A stretch of 64,000 bases of DNA from Desulfovibrionaceae bacterium (GTDB taxonomy: Bacteria; Desulfobacterota; Desulfovibrionia; Desulfovibrionales; Desulfovibrionaceae). Position numbers and translations under genes: made by a program. The stretch is taken from positions 1 to 64,000 of the forward strand of contig WRIL01000003.1 in the NCBI GenBank assembly GCA_009782775.1. Direction: 5' to 3'. The notes below the pieces were generated by a model. The model was not told the origin of the DNA and searched no databases. It was given only the letters and a program-made list of their open reading frames with translations. Positions 1-8,633 of the stretch are shown one piece after another. The first letter of the stretch is position 1. The number at the start of each line of letters is the position of its first letter.

Positions 1-60
1 ATCAGCCGTGGAGTTGACGTTGATTACGCGCTTCTTCAGAGGCGGACAGTTACAGTTCAT
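1..60 (-). CDS. Start of a small unknown gene, truncated by the window edge
   Basis: An ATG lies at 60-58 on the minus strand and opens a frame that runs off the left end of the window (20 codons seen, beginning MNCNCPPLKKRVINVNS). A good ribosome binding site, AAGGAG, sits about nine bases upstream, which is the main support for calling it a gene. The CNC pair near the N-terminus is the only notable feature. It lies beside a recombinase gene, so it probably belongs to the integrated element. The family is not recognisable from 20 residues. Confidence 0.5.
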   Translation of the reverse strand, partial: MNCNCPPLKKRVINVNSTAD

Positions 61-139
61 GTCCGTATGCTCCTTTTTGGTTGATGGTTAAGTAGCCACC
101 CGCGTTTGCATGTGGCGATGGGGATGAGGATTGCCCGGC

Positions 140-508
140 ATGACGGCAGGCTTCCAAGGTGTCCAGGGCGAAAGGGCGGGGTGTAGGGGTATTCATGTCT
201 TTACCACCATTCACTTCATCAGCTTTCTGATCACCTGCATAACGTCTTTCACGGCGCTTCCGGTAGTGGCCGTTGCTATTATGGCCGAGAAGGGCGTTCT
301 GCCGGTAAACTTTGGCCGGGGGCGCGGGCGCGGGGTACGCTGGTATACCCAGGCCGTAGAAGCTATCTTGCGCCAGATGCATGACGATGCCCAGGCGAAA
401 AATCCACCCAAGAGATCCGCCCCCCGCCTGCCGAAGCCGGGCCTTGTTATGGGCCGCCCGATTGATGAACTCTATGCAGAGTTGACGGGCAGGCCCCAGA
501 TACAATAA
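140..508 (+). CDS. Small hypothetical protein upstream of the recombinase (possible excisionase or element accessory protein)
   Basis: A 122-residue frame ends 9 bases before the recombinase start and reads in the same direction, so the two may be co-transcribed. ATG 140 has AGGA about 10 bases upstream; an alternative start is ATG 281, giving a 75-residue basic protein. The C-terminal half is convincing as protein: a basic GRGRGRGVRW stretch, then a helical segment (YTQAVEAILRQMHDD) and an alanine/lysine/proline-rich linker. The N-terminal part is hydrophobic and may not be translated. A small basic protein next to an integrase suggests an excisionase or DNA-binding accessory protein, but this is position-based inference and I recognise no family. 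Confidence 0.45.
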   Translation: MTAGFQGVQGERAGCRGIHVFTTIHFISFLITCITSFTALPVVAVAIMAEKGVLPVNFGRGRGRGVRWYTQAVEAILRQMHDDAQAKNPPKRSAPRLPKPGLVMGRPIDELYAELTGRPQIQ

Positions 509-517
509 AACCTCCTC

Positions 518-1618
518 ATGGCGATACGTTTCCGCGAAGGCCGACGCGCCCCCTGGTCTGTGTACTGGAAGAACCCCTTTACCGGAAAGACGGAAGAGGA
601 GCCTTACGTCACAGAAGCCGAGGCGAAAAAGGCCAATTCCCTCTTGAAACACCGCCTGAAATTCGAGCGAGAATCCTTCCGGCCGGAGGAGAATGTTCAG
701 GAGCTGGACGGCGATACCTTGGAAGCCTGTTATTATTTGTATCTTAAGGAGAAGCGTTTTTCAAAAAAAGGGCTTACCTGGTCCAGGGATTCAATGCGCG
801 TAGCCTTGCAAATGTTGGGAAACATTCCAATTCAGGATATTTCCAGACAGCACATCGAGGCTTTGAAATCCACCCTGGCCGCATCAAGCGTCAAGCCGGT
901 AACTGTGAGATCTCGCCTGTCCGTGCTTCGTGCTGTTTTGCGTTGGTGTGCAGAAAAGAGCATCCTTGATCACGCCCCGGCCTTCCCCAAACTCCCGCCG
1001 CCCCATTACCAGCACTTCATCCCGCCTACGCCGGAAGAAACAGCCGCTATCCTTGCCTGTGCGTCTCAGCATCAAATCCGCGTGATCATTCTCGGCTCAC
1101 AACTCGGCATCCGCGTGGGGCCGTCCGAACTCTACAAACTCCGCTGGGAAGATGTGGATATTGACCGTGGCGTGATTCGCGTGACCGCGGCGCGGAAAAG
1201 GCCGGATCAGCCCTGGCGTGAAGTTCCCATTCGTGAAAGTCTGCGTCAAATTTTGTCAGACTGGAAGGGGCAGGATAAGGCTGCGGGGGCTGAATATGTG
1301 ATCCATTGGAAGGGGAACCCGGTACAAAGCACCAAGCGATCCTGGCAAACCGCGCTGAGACGCGCCGGAATCACCAGGCATATCCGGCCATACGACTTGC
1401 GTCACGCTTTTGCGACTGAGGCCATAGCCGCCGGGGCAGATGTAGGCACTGTGGCCCAGATTATGGGCAATGATCCCCAAACAATGCTGGCGCATTATCA
1501 GCATGTGGTTGACGCCAGGAAAAGAGCCGTGGTAGAGGCAATGCCGGATCTGCCCGGAAATGTTAAAGTAGCGGAGTTTTTACGGCAGAAAATTACGGCA
1601 GAAAATACGGCATTCTGA
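518..1618 (+). CDS. Tyrosine recombinase (phage/genomic-island integrase)
   Basis: A 366-residue site-specific recombinase that would integrate or excise a mobile element by strand exchange through a 3'-phosphotyrosine intermediate. An N-terminal arm (about 1-60, basic), a core-binding domain (about 68-155) and the catalytic domain (about 170-345) can be read. Catalytic motifs are visible: the first arginine in LGIRVGPSELYKLRW (about residue 198), the beta-hairpin lysine near RVTAARKRP, the second arginine box PYDLRHAFAT (about 291, with Tyr where the first His of HxLRH often is) and the nucleophilic tyrosine in MLAHYQHV (about 326). The gene reads toward a tRNA-Arg gene and stops 10 bases before it, the usual arrangement of an integrase beside its attachment site. 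The rest of the element presumably lies to the left, outside the window. It appears intact. Confidence 0.9.
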   Translation: MAIRFREGRRAPWSVYWKNPFTGKTEEEPYVTEAEAKKANSLLKHRLKFERESFRPEENVQELDGDTLEACYYLYLKEKRFSKKGLTWSRDSMRVALQMLGNIPIQDISRQHIEALKSTLAASSVKPVTVRSRLSVLRAVLRWCAEKSILDHAPAFPKLPPPHYQHFIPPTPEETAAILACASQHQIRVIILGSQLGIRVGPSELYKLRWEDVDIDRGVIRVTAARKRPDQPWREVPIRESLRQILSDWKGQDKAAGAEYVIHWKGNPVQSTKRSWQTALRRAGITRHIRPYDLRHAFATEAIAAGADVGTVAQIMGNDPQTMLAHYQHVVDARKRAVVEAMPDLPGNVKVAEFLRQKITAENTAF

Positions 1619-1628
1619 AACATCATAC

Positions 1629-1705
<77 letters not shown>

Positions 1706-1731
1706 AAAGCAATTCCGCTGGCGGGAACCGC

Positions 1732-4700
1732 TCACAGCATCATTAAGGCTTCGTCCACAACGCCTATGATTCCCTTGAATTGGCTATGCAGCAGGTATTC
1801 GGAGATGGTGTCCAGCAGTTCCCTGGTTGGGCGGGGCCAGGTTTTTCGTTCTATCTCGGCCAGCGCCTCCCTGGCGGCTTTTTTGTTGTAAGCCGCGCAG
1901 GCCGCCTTAAGAGCAAGCAGCTTTTCGCGCAGATAAGCCGGATCTTCATCGCCCGAACCGCCTCCAGCCTCTTCTTTGGGGGTAATCCTGACGATCAGTT
2001 CTTGTAACTCGTTCAACAGGGCCGGAGTTTGAGCAGAAATGCGCGCGGCATCCCCCTTCCGTCCGGCCTTTTCCAATTTAAGAGCTGCCGCGGCAAGCCC
2101 CGCTTCGCCGATATTGGCGAGGGCGCTTTTAAGCCCATGCACATTGATGACGTACATCCGCACATCTTCGTCATCATAGGCGCCCTGTTTTTCGCATAAC
2201 GCCTTCAAGACCTCGATGGATTTGGAGGCGTCCCGTATGAAAATTTTCGCCAATTTCGGATCCATAGCCGGCCCGCGGGACGGCTCCGGCACATCATCGC
2301 CTTTTTCAACGAAAAGGTTTTGCCCCCGGCGCGCGGCCTCAATAACTTCAGGGGGTTGCCGATCACGTATATACTTGTTCAGCAAAACATTCATATGGCG
2401 TATATCAATGGGCTTGGGGATAAAATCGTCAAACCCTTTTTCCAGGAAGATCTCTGCCTGTCCCGCCACGGCATTGGCGGTCAAGGCCACGATAGGCAAG
2501 GTGTACCCAAGATCGCGCAGCCTCCTGGTCGCCTCAAAACCGTCCATTCCCGGCATCATGTGATCCATGAACACGATGTCGTACGTCCTGCCCTGCCTGA
2601 TTTTCTCAATGGCCGCAGCCCCGCCGGTGGCGGAATCAAAAGCCAGACCATAAGGGGTCATGAGCCCCTGAGCGACATAGATGTTCGTTTCCACATCGTC
2701 AACGACCAGAACACTGCCATAGGGCATCGGCTCGCGGACGATCTGCGCCCTTTTCATGTGCGTACTGCTGTTTAGGCGAAATTGCCGCATGTTTTCCACA
2801 AGTTCCGGCCCCAACACCCCGGAACCGGATTTTTTCTGCGGCAAACGCACGGTAAAGATCGAACCCAGGCCCAATTCACTCTCCACAAAAATCTCGCCAC
2901 GCATCATCAGCACCAGACTGCGCGTGATATTCATGCCCAACCCCGTGCCTTCGGTCGCACGGTTGGCCTCCTGGTTAAAGCGGGTATATTCGTCAAAGAG
3001 CTTGGACACTTGCTCCGCCGTCATGCCTTGGCCCGTATCGCGCACCCGAAAAACCATGATGACCTCGTCCGGCGCGAGACCCTCCACGTTCCCGCTTTCG
3101 TGAGAAACAGACATGGTGACCAGCCCCTTGGCCGTGTATTTGAAGGCATTGGAAAGCACGTTGTTCAGGATCTGCTTGACGCGCAACGCATCGCCCACCA
3201 CCACCGCCGGCGTGTTTTCATCCACCCGCAGGTCAAACTCAATCTGTTTGCTGCCTATACGCATCATGTTCAGTTGCGCGGTATCGTTGATCAGGCTCAT
3301 GAGCTCGTATTCCTCTGGCACAAGTTCCAGCTTGCCCGCCTCTATTTTGGACATATCGAGGATATCGTTGATGATGCCGAGCAAAAGGTCGCTGGAACTG
3401 TGTATTCGGCCCAAGGCCTCTTTTATGCCAGATTCAAGGTTTTCGTTTTGCAGTTGAATTTCGGTAATACCCATGATGGCATTCATCGGTGTGCGTATTT
3501 CATGGCTCATGTTGGCCAGAAAAACCGATTTGGCGCGGCTGGCGACTTTAGCAGCCTCAACCGCGGTTTCCAGATCCCGTTGGAGCTTGACTGTTTCAGT
3601 CACATCGTCTGTGCTGCCTACAACGCCGATGGTTTCGCCGTCGCCATCGCGCATCGGCACCGTATAGGAGTGGAACACTCCCCCGTCTATTTCGCCTATC
3701 CAGTCCTGCGGTCCATCGCGGAAGGTCTTTTCCACGTTATCAATGATATCCAGGTGCCTGTTTTTAAGCCGAGCGATCTCCAGTTTTTTCCCTTCCAGGA
3801 AAGACGGCTCAACCCCGATGCTTTTCAAATACTGCCCGTTAAAGGTCGTGATTACACCCTTGTCGTCAACGCTCCAGATAACTCCCTTGTAATTGCCAAT
3901 TACGGCTTCCATCTTGGTGAGGGTTTGCCTCATGCGCCGCGCGATCTCGCCGCGCTGGACACTGCCCACGGCCAGCAGCCCCCACGAGCGCAGGGCATTT
4001 TCCTCGGAATCGGAAAAAACGCGCCGTCGATGGCAATCGTCAAAACTTACGAAACCCCAGAACTCGCCCCGCAGGAACAACGGGACGACCAGGAGGGACT
4101 GGAGCTGGTAGGGCGAAAAAAAACCTTGCGTGGCTTCCGGGAGGGTATCCAGAGGCCCGTTCAAAATTTCTCCCTTGGAAAGCAGCTCTTCCCAGCTCGG
4201 CAAGGTCTCCTGGTAGGAAAATTCAAATAAGCTGTCGTCCATTTTCCAGTCAGTATGCGTCCATTTGCACACCTGCCGGTAATAGAGCCTCCCGTCGTCT
4301 TTCCGGATATTTTGCCACAAATACACCCGGTCGGCCTCCAGGCAGTTGCAAAGCATTTCCATGCTGCGATTCAGCGCCCCCAGATAATCCTCCGCGCCGG
4401 ATTCCAGCAAAAGCACGGCGGCGTAATTGATTATGCCCATAATCGAATGCTGGCTGTCCAACTCTGCGGTGCGCTTCTCCAACTCTTGGGTGCGCTTGTG
4501 CACAAGGGCCTCAAGATCTCTTTCCTCACGGCGTTTTCTCTGAAATAAAACAAACAGGAGGACGAGCACGCTCCCAAGCAGGATGGATACGCCGATCAAC
4601 CACGGACGCTCCTCCCGGGCCAGCCTCCCCTGATAATCATAGGTATTGTGCACCCAATGGGCGGCTATTCCCTTTACGTCAATCATGCGCAGCGCTTTAT

Positions 4701-6216
4701 CCACTATGGAACAGAGCACGGCCTCGTCTTTATTGAATCCAAAAGTTGAGTGCGAGGCGAATTCAAAAACGATGTTGGCCTTGTAACCGGAAAATTCATG
4801 ATAATTGGTCAGGGCGAGAAGCCGGCGCTGGCTTGACATGACCATATCAATGTCGCCGCGATCCAAGGCGTTGAAAGCCTCGTCCGAGCTTTCATATTCC
4901 ACGATATTTTCATGGTTGGGAAACCAACTGCGAAACAACTCGGAATACACGGTGGCCTGGGTCAGGCCGACTTTGACATTCCTGACCTCGCTCATACTGA
5001 TATTGCGGAAATCCGACTTGGAGAGCAGGGCGTAATTATCCGACAAAAACATGGTCCTTGGCCATATGAAGCGGGCCGCCCGGTCTTCCGAATAAAGCAA
5101 TTCGGTGAGCATGGACGCTTCCCCGCTTTCAAGAATTCCCAATAAATCCGGCCACTCCGTGTACTGGTCGTTGACCCGTTCAAAGCTCAAACCAGTGAGC
5201 TTCTCCACTTCCCCGAGCACATCAAAGGCGACCCCCCGCCACTGCTTTTCATAAGTGTTGTAAAAACTGATCGGATAGTTGTAATGTTCCGCCGCAAAAC
5301 GCGCCACCGGCCGGTTATGTATATGCGCCTTCTCCTCTGCGCTAAGCTGTGTGTATAGCTTATGCCGCAAATAATCTTGCTGCCCGCGTTCATAGAGCCC
5401 GGTCAGATGGCGGGCGGCGCCGCTCTGCAGCGCTTTTTGCGCAACCGAGATAAGCGGCGCAAGTTCCGGGTTTTGCGTTGACAGGGCAACTGGGCTGTAA
5501 ATCAGCGGAAAAAAGTCTTCGGCAGCCACATCGCTATACTCGTCAAAGACAGCCGCCTCTGTGCCGCCCTTGGCGAAAATGGCATCGGCCCGCCCGTTTT
5601 TCAGCATAGCATAGGCCGCGTCAAAATTATCTATAAAGATCGTTTCAAAACGGTAAGACGCCCGCGCGGCAACGGCTTCGGCCGTGTCCGCGCCGCTCAG
5701 GAAGGCCAGACGCGGTAAACGCAAGGACGCGATATCGGCCAAGGGCACGCCATCCGCCAGACGCACATATTTCACCAGGCGTTCGGTGATGGCCCCGGTC
5801 ATGTAGCTGGTATCCGGACGTTGCTCGGCGGGCGCCAGTTCACCGGTGAAGTCAATCTCGTATCGCTCAAGGCCCGCGAGCAGATCCCCCCATCCATAAA
5901 GCGTGGGAATGAAGGAGACGCCGAAAAGTTCGGTAAGCCAGCCACAAACCAACGCGGCATACCCTCCGGTTTCGCCGTTCTCGTCAATGAAGGCCTCTGC
6001 GCCCGGAATCGCCCCGTAAACAAAAACGCGGCCTTGTTTTTGAAGAGCCTCAATGGCCCGTATTTCGCCGTCCGTCACGCCGGGAATCTCCCGGAACGAG
6101 GCATAGGTCACGGTTTCGCGCTGTCGTTTCGCGGCGGATTTTTCGCAGCCCGAAAACACAAACGGCAGAAGCAGGACGGCCAACGTCACGCACAGTATCC
6201 GCAAGATCGTTCGCAT
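1732..6216 (-). CDS. Hybrid sensor histidine kinase with two periplasmic solute-binding sensor domains, GAF, PAS, receiver and Hpt
   Basis: A 1494-residue membrane sensor kinase of the BvgS/EvgS-like type. Reading order: a lipoprotein-like signal (hydrophobic stretch ending FSGC, residues about 5-25); two tandem SBP_bac_3 ligand-binding domains (about 55-290 and 295-545); one membrane segment (about 555-580); a short coiled coil; a GAF domain (about 620-775); a PAS domain (about 785-900); HisKA with SHEIRTPMNAIMG; HATPase with GTGLGMNIT; a receiver domain (VLVVDDVET, acceptor Asp in IVFMDHMMPGMDG, PKPID); and a C-terminal Hpt with histidine in VHGLKSAL. A His-Asp-His phosphorelay is expected. 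I prefer ATG 6216, preceded by GGAG six bases upstream, over the TTG four codons earlier. A lipobox before a transmembrane kinase is unusual. The nearest upstream same-strand signalling gene is the HD-GYP regulator at 7566-8633, a likely relay partner. Confidence 0.9.
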   Translation of the reverse strand: MRTILRILCVTLAVLLLPFVFSGCEKSAAKRQRETVTYASFREIPGVTDGEIRAIEALQKQGRVFVYGAIPGAEAFIDENGETGGYAALVCGWLTELFGVSFIPTLYGWGDLLAGLERYEIDFTGELAPAEQRPDTSYMTGAITERLVKYVRLADGVPLADIASLRLPRLAFLSGADTAEAVAARASYRFETIFIDNFDAAYAMLKNGRADAIFAKGGTEAAVFDEYSDVAAEDFFPLIYSPVALSTQNPELAPLISVAQKALQSGAARHLTGLYERGQQDYLRHKLYTQLSAEEKAHIHNRPVARFAAEHYNYPISFYNTYEKQWRGVAFDVLGEVEKLTGLSFERVNDQYTEWPDLLGILESGEASMLTELLYSEDRAARFIWPRTMFLSDNYALLSKSDFRNISMSEVRNVKVGLTQATVYSELFRSWFPNHENIVEYESSDEAFNALDRGDIDMVMSSQRRLLALTNYHEFSGYKANIVFEFASHSTFGFNKDEAVLCSIVDKALRMIDVKGIAAHWVHNTYDYQGRLAREERPWLIGVSILLGSVLVLLFVLFQRKRREERDLEALVHKRTQELEKRTAELDSQHSIMGIINYAAVLLLESGAEDYLGALNRSMEMLCNCLEADRVYLWQNIRKDDGRLYYRQVCKWTHTDWKMDDSLFEFSYQETLPSWEELLSKGEILNGPLDTLPEATQGFFSPYQLQSLLVVPLFLRGEFWGFVSFDDCHRRRVFSDSEENALRSWGLLAVGSVQRGEIARRMRQTLTKMEAVIGNYKGVIWSVDDKGVITTFNGQYLKSIGVEPSFLEGKKLEIARLKNRHLDIIDNVEKTFRDGPQDWIGEIDGGVFHSYTVPMRDGDGETIGVVGSTDDVTETVKLQRDLETAVEAAKVASRAKSVFLANMSHEIRTPMNAIMGITEIQLQNENLESGIKEALGRIHSSSDLLLGIINDILDMSKIEAGKLELVPEEYELMSLINDTAQLNMMRIGSKQIEFDLRVDENTPAVVVGDALRVKQILNNVLSNAFKYTAKGLVTMSVSHESGNVEGLAPDEVIMVFRVRDTGQGMTAEQVSKLFDEYTRFNQEANRATEGTGLGMNITRSLVLMMRGEIFVESELGLGSIFTVRLPQKKSGSGVLGPELVENMRQFRLNSSTHMKRAQIVREPMPYGSVLVVDDVETNIYVAQGLMTPYGLAFDSATGGAAAIEKIRQGRTYDIVFMDHMMPGMDGFEATRRLRDLGYTLPIVALTANAVAGQAEIFLEKGFDDFIPKPIDIRHMNVLLNKYIRDRQPPEVIEAARRGQNLFVEKGDDVPEPSRGPAMDPKLAKIFIRDASKSIEVLKALCEKQGAYDDEDVRMYVINVHGLKSALANIGEAGLAAAALKLEKAGRKGDAARISAQTPALLNELQELIVRITPKEEAGGGSGDEDPAYLREKLLALKAACAAYNKKAAREALAEIERKTWPRPTRELLDTISEYLLHSQFKGIIGVVDEALMML

Positions 6217-6259
6217 ACGTGTCTCCAAACCTTCTTACGCCATAAGCCATGCTTTATTT

Positions 6260-6276
6260 AGGCTGTATCACAGTAA
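6260..6276 (+). repeat. Left terminal inverted repeat of the 1.3-kb segment
   Basis: AGGCTGTATCACAGTAA, 17 bases, matching the complement of 7549-7565 with one mismatch (A/G at position 8). It lies 43 bases upstream of the hybrid kinase start codon, so the insertion separates that gene from its original upstream sequence. The GGCTGTRTC terminus resembles the ends of several transposase-dependent insertion sequences. Confidence 0.6.
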
Positions 6277-6380
6277 ATGGCGCACACAACGACAAAGCGT
6301 TGACTTTACTGGTTATTTTCAAATTTTTCTGTTACGCTCGGGGTAACTCTCTGTTACATTTAATTACGTTATAAAAACAG

Positions 6381-7139
6381 CTAAAACAATTGGGGGTCAT
6401 TTATATGCTGAATAAATTCGCCCATAATGCTTTTTACCGTGATGTGGTGATTATGATTACCCCACTCTTTGGCCAGATTATTCTTGCTTTGTCTGGCTTT
6501 TCTATTTTTGACGCGGCGTTCAACAGCAAACGCGGGATCCGCCATCGCCCAGTGAGCGCCAAGCAACCCGACAGGAGATACTGTTAACGAGGTGGAAAAT
6601 TCGATTTTATGGCAGCCGACAGTCCAGTGCATATCCAGGCCTTTGCGCGCCAGAATTGGCTTATTGTACCAGGCATTTTCTCCTTCCGTGACGTTAGGAT
6701 CGCCGTGTCTGCGTTGCGGCACGGGATACATATCCGGATCAAGATCTGTGTCGTATGCGTGGCGGTATACTTGGTACAGCCTCACATAAAATAGGTCGTA
6801 TTTCGGATGGGCTGCCAAAAACATGTTAACGTCATAGCAAAAATTTTCGTTTGTCTTATAAAACACAAATTCGTCGGCATCAACACACAGTACCCAATCA
6901 CATTGTGTTTGTTTATACTGTGCGTTTAGAAGATCTCTTTTCTGTCCACTATCCATCATATCAGGGAATTGAAATGGTATAACATGGACATTATGGCAAG
7001 TTTTTACTATTTCAAGAGTATTATCCGTTGTATCGGAATCATATAACAATGTAATTTTGTCGGCATATGAGTAATGTTTCAAAAAAAATGGAGCCAGAAA
7101 CGCTTCATTATACCACATGGTCAGTATTTCAAGCGACAT
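6381..7139 (-). CDS. Glycosyltransferase, family 2-like (GT-A fold)
   Basis: A 252-residue protein with an A+T-rich gene that stands out from its neighbours. The N-terminus (SLEILTMWYNEAFLAPFF) is typical of family-2-like transferases that begin with the nucleotide-sugar binding strand. It is followed by LLYDSDTTDNTLEIV and by the metal-binding acidic motif CVDADEF (about residues 85-91) in the place of a DxD motif. No membrane segment is evident, so it should be cytosolic or peripheral. AAGGA lies about eight bases before the ATG. It is the only gene inside the inverted-repeat-bounded segment, isolated from any polysaccharide operon, which suggests acquisition as cargo. The sugar donor and acceptor cannot be inferred. 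Confidence 0.75.
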   Translation of the reverse strand: MSLEILTMWYNEAFLAPFFLKHYSYADKITLLYDSDTTDNTLEIVKTCHNVHVIPFQFPDMMDSGQKRDLLNAQYKQTQCDWVLCVDADEFVFYKTNENFCYDVNMFLAAHPKYDLFYVRLYQVYRHAYDTDLDPDMYPVPQRRHGDPNVTEGENAWYNKPILARKGLDMHWTVGCHKIEFSTSLTVSPVGLLGAHWAMADPAFAVERRVKNRKARQSKNNLAKEWGNHNHHITVKSIMGEFIQHINDPQLF

Positions 7140-7548
7140 GGTTTTTTCCTTAAGTTCCGAACTGCATGTGACCTTAAAACCGTTCTGACGGCATAGGACC
7201 TTACTAACTTACCCCATGTCCTCCGTCAATGTCGGCACTTCAACCATTCCTCACCGGTCATCACCATAAAAATTTTTCTAGACTTTGATTTTGTTGAATT
7301 TATCGTTCAGGTTAGTCCAGGAAGTAAAACCTAACCCGCCGATAGTGCCCCGGTTTGAACGGGGGCGATGCCAGCAGCCCGTCTTTGGAAACATTTTTAC
7401 TTCTGGCGGATGCGCCCGACGTGGACGCGGGGAGTGGTTTAGTAAAATCAGAAGCAAAATGGCCCATTTTCAAAGCCATAGCAAAAACAACTGATCTAAC
7501 TGCGAAGTCAGCCAGTGAAAAATAATGAAAATTTAGGCGACCAATCGC
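7140..7548. other. About 400 bases without a clear gene upstream of the glycosyltransferase
   Basis: This lies inside the inverted-repeat-bounded segment and should include the promoter of the minus-strand glycosyltransferase. A short minus-strand frame at 7312-7479 (55 codons, starting MALKMGHFASDF) has no recognisable family and no convincing ribosome binding site. A small hairpin, CCCCG at 7348-7352 pairing with CGGGG at 7360-7364, has no following T-run. No transposase motif was found in any frame I read. Confidence 0.4.
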
Positions 7549-7565
7549 TTACTGTGACACAGCCT
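7549..7565 (-). repeat. Right terminal inverted repeat of the 1.3-kb segment
   Basis: TTACTGTGACACAGCCT, inverted copy of 6260-6276 with one mismatch. It ends one base before the stop codon (7566-7568, minus strand) of the HD-GYP gene. Confidence 0.6.
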
Positions 7566-8633
7566 CTATTTATGCGTATTTACATCATGTAAAACAGGCG
7601 CTTCGTGGATGTACGCATGCAGCACCTCGCTGAAGCGCTCTTTTACCCCGGAAAACGCCTCCACAATCAAAGGGTCGAACATTTTGCCGGCATTGTCCAG
7701 GATCAGGCCGATCACTTCTTTTTCCGTGAAAGCCTTTTTGTAATAAGGCCGATCCGAAAGAAGAGCGTCGTACAGGTCGGCTATTGCCAAAATGCGTCCT
7801 TGGAGCGGAATATTCATTTCTTTCAAGCCGCGCGGATAACCCGAACCATCCCAACGTTCGTGATGGCTGCCCGCAAATAATTTGGCGTTGTGCAAAAACG
7901 CAAGATCGCCTATACGGGCGAGGACCTTTTCAATAATCCGCTCGCCCGCGACCGTGTGCGTCTTAACCATTTCAAATTCTTCCAGGGTCAGCGCCCCGAG
8001 CTTGTTCAATATCGTATCCGGAATGGCCAGTTTGCCCACATCGTGCAGACGCGCCGCCGAAGTGAAGGTCTCTAGGTCCAGGGCGCTTATTTCATCGGCA
8101 TAAATTCCACGCTCCACCATCTCACTCGTTAATATCCTGACATACTCCGAGGTGCGTTCGATATGCCCACCCGTCGCCTTGTCGCGATTCTCGACAATAT
8201 CCGCCAGAATGAACACCAAGCCGTTGCGCAACCGCTCCAGTTCCGCCGTCCGTTCACGGATCAGACCCTCGATATTCAGATGGCTTCTGATGCGGTTTTG
8301 TAGCACAGGCGCGGAAAAAGGTTTGGCGATGAAATCCGTCACCCCCATTTCAAAACCCTTGGCTTCCACGGCAGCGTCCACCATGCTGGTCAGAAAAACG
8401 ACCGGGATATCCCTGTATTCTTCATGTTCCTTTAAAGACCGCAAGGCCTCAAAACCGTCCATAACGGGCATTTCAATGTCCAGCAGGATCAAGTCCGGGA
8501 TTACTTCTTCCAAAAGCTCAAACATGGCCGCCGCGGAGGGCAGGGTCATCATCTGGTATTGTTCTTCAAGGGCTTGCTCCGCCGTGGACAGGTTGGTATC
8601 GTTGTCGTCCACCACAAAGATTGTTTTCGGCAT
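7566..8633 (-). CDS. Response regulator with HD-GYP domain (cyclic di-GMP phosphodiesterase)
   Basis: A 355-residue cytosolic two-component output protein. The receiver domain (about 1-120) has VDDND at the N-terminus, the phosphoacceptor aspartate in LILLDIEMPVMDG, and KPFSAP. The HD-GYP domain (about 145-335) carries the metal motif LHDVGKLAIPD, HHERWDGSGYPRG and a downstream DLYDALLSDRPYY segment, all expected of active enzymes that hydrolyse cyclic di-GMP. An AAGGGA ribosome binding site precedes the ATG. Removing the inverted-repeat segment just downstream would leave the hybrid kinase start about 40 bases after this stop codon, so the two probably formed one operon and may form a signalling pair. 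A divergent gene starts 285 bases upstream. Confidence 0.93.
   Translation of the reverse strand: MPKTIFVVDDNDTNLSTAEQALEEQYQMMTLPSAAAMFELLEEVIPDLILLDIEMPVMDGFEALRSLKEHEEYRDIPVVFLTSMVDAAVEAKGFEMGVTDFIAKPFSAPVLQNRIRSHLNIEGLIRERTAELERLRNGLVFILADIVENRDKATGGHIERTSEYVRILTSEMVERGIYADEISALDLETFTSAARLHDVGKLAIPDTILNKLGALTLEEFEMVKTHTVAGERIIEKVLARIGDLAFLHNAKLFAGSHHERWDGSGYPRGLKEMNIPLQGRILAIADLYDALLSDRPYYKKAFTEKEVIGLILDNAGKMFDPLIVEAFSGVKERFSEVLHAYIHEAPVLHDVNTHK

Larger units (their letters stand above)
6260..7565. mobile_element. Inverted-repeat-bounded 1.3-kb segment carrying a glycosyltransferase, no transposase seen
   Basis: The segment starts with AGGCTGTATCACAGTAA and ends with the inverted copy TTACTGTGACACAGCCT, matching at 16 of 17 positions. 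The pentamer TATTT directly precedes the left repeat (6255-6259) and recurs one base beyond the right repeat (7567-7571), compatible with a short target duplication, though weak in A+T-rich DNA. Inside is one glycosyltransferase gene and about 400 bases without a clear gene. No transposase or remnant was recognised. It sits exactly between the HD-GYP gene, whose stop begins at the right repeat, and the hybrid kinase gene. It is best read as a passenger-carrying or non-autonomous insertion; this is inference. Confidence 0.5.

Noticed and set aside
50-652. A 200-codon minus-strand frame overlapping the integrase start and the small upstream gene
   Set aside because: It is antisense to the recombinase, has no recognisable domain, and its text is typical of a shadow frame.
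2782-4230. A 482-codon plus-strand frame inside the hybrid kinase gene
   Set aside because: It is antisense to well-supported kinase domains and has no family-like motifs.
7348-7364. CCCCG/CGGGG hairpin as a terminator
   Set aside because: The stem is only five bases and has no T-run on either strand.
7312-7479. A 55-codon minus-strand frame upstream of the glycosyltransferase in the inverted-repeat segment
   Set aside because: There is no ribosome binding site or recognisable family, so I could not call it a gene or transposase remnant.
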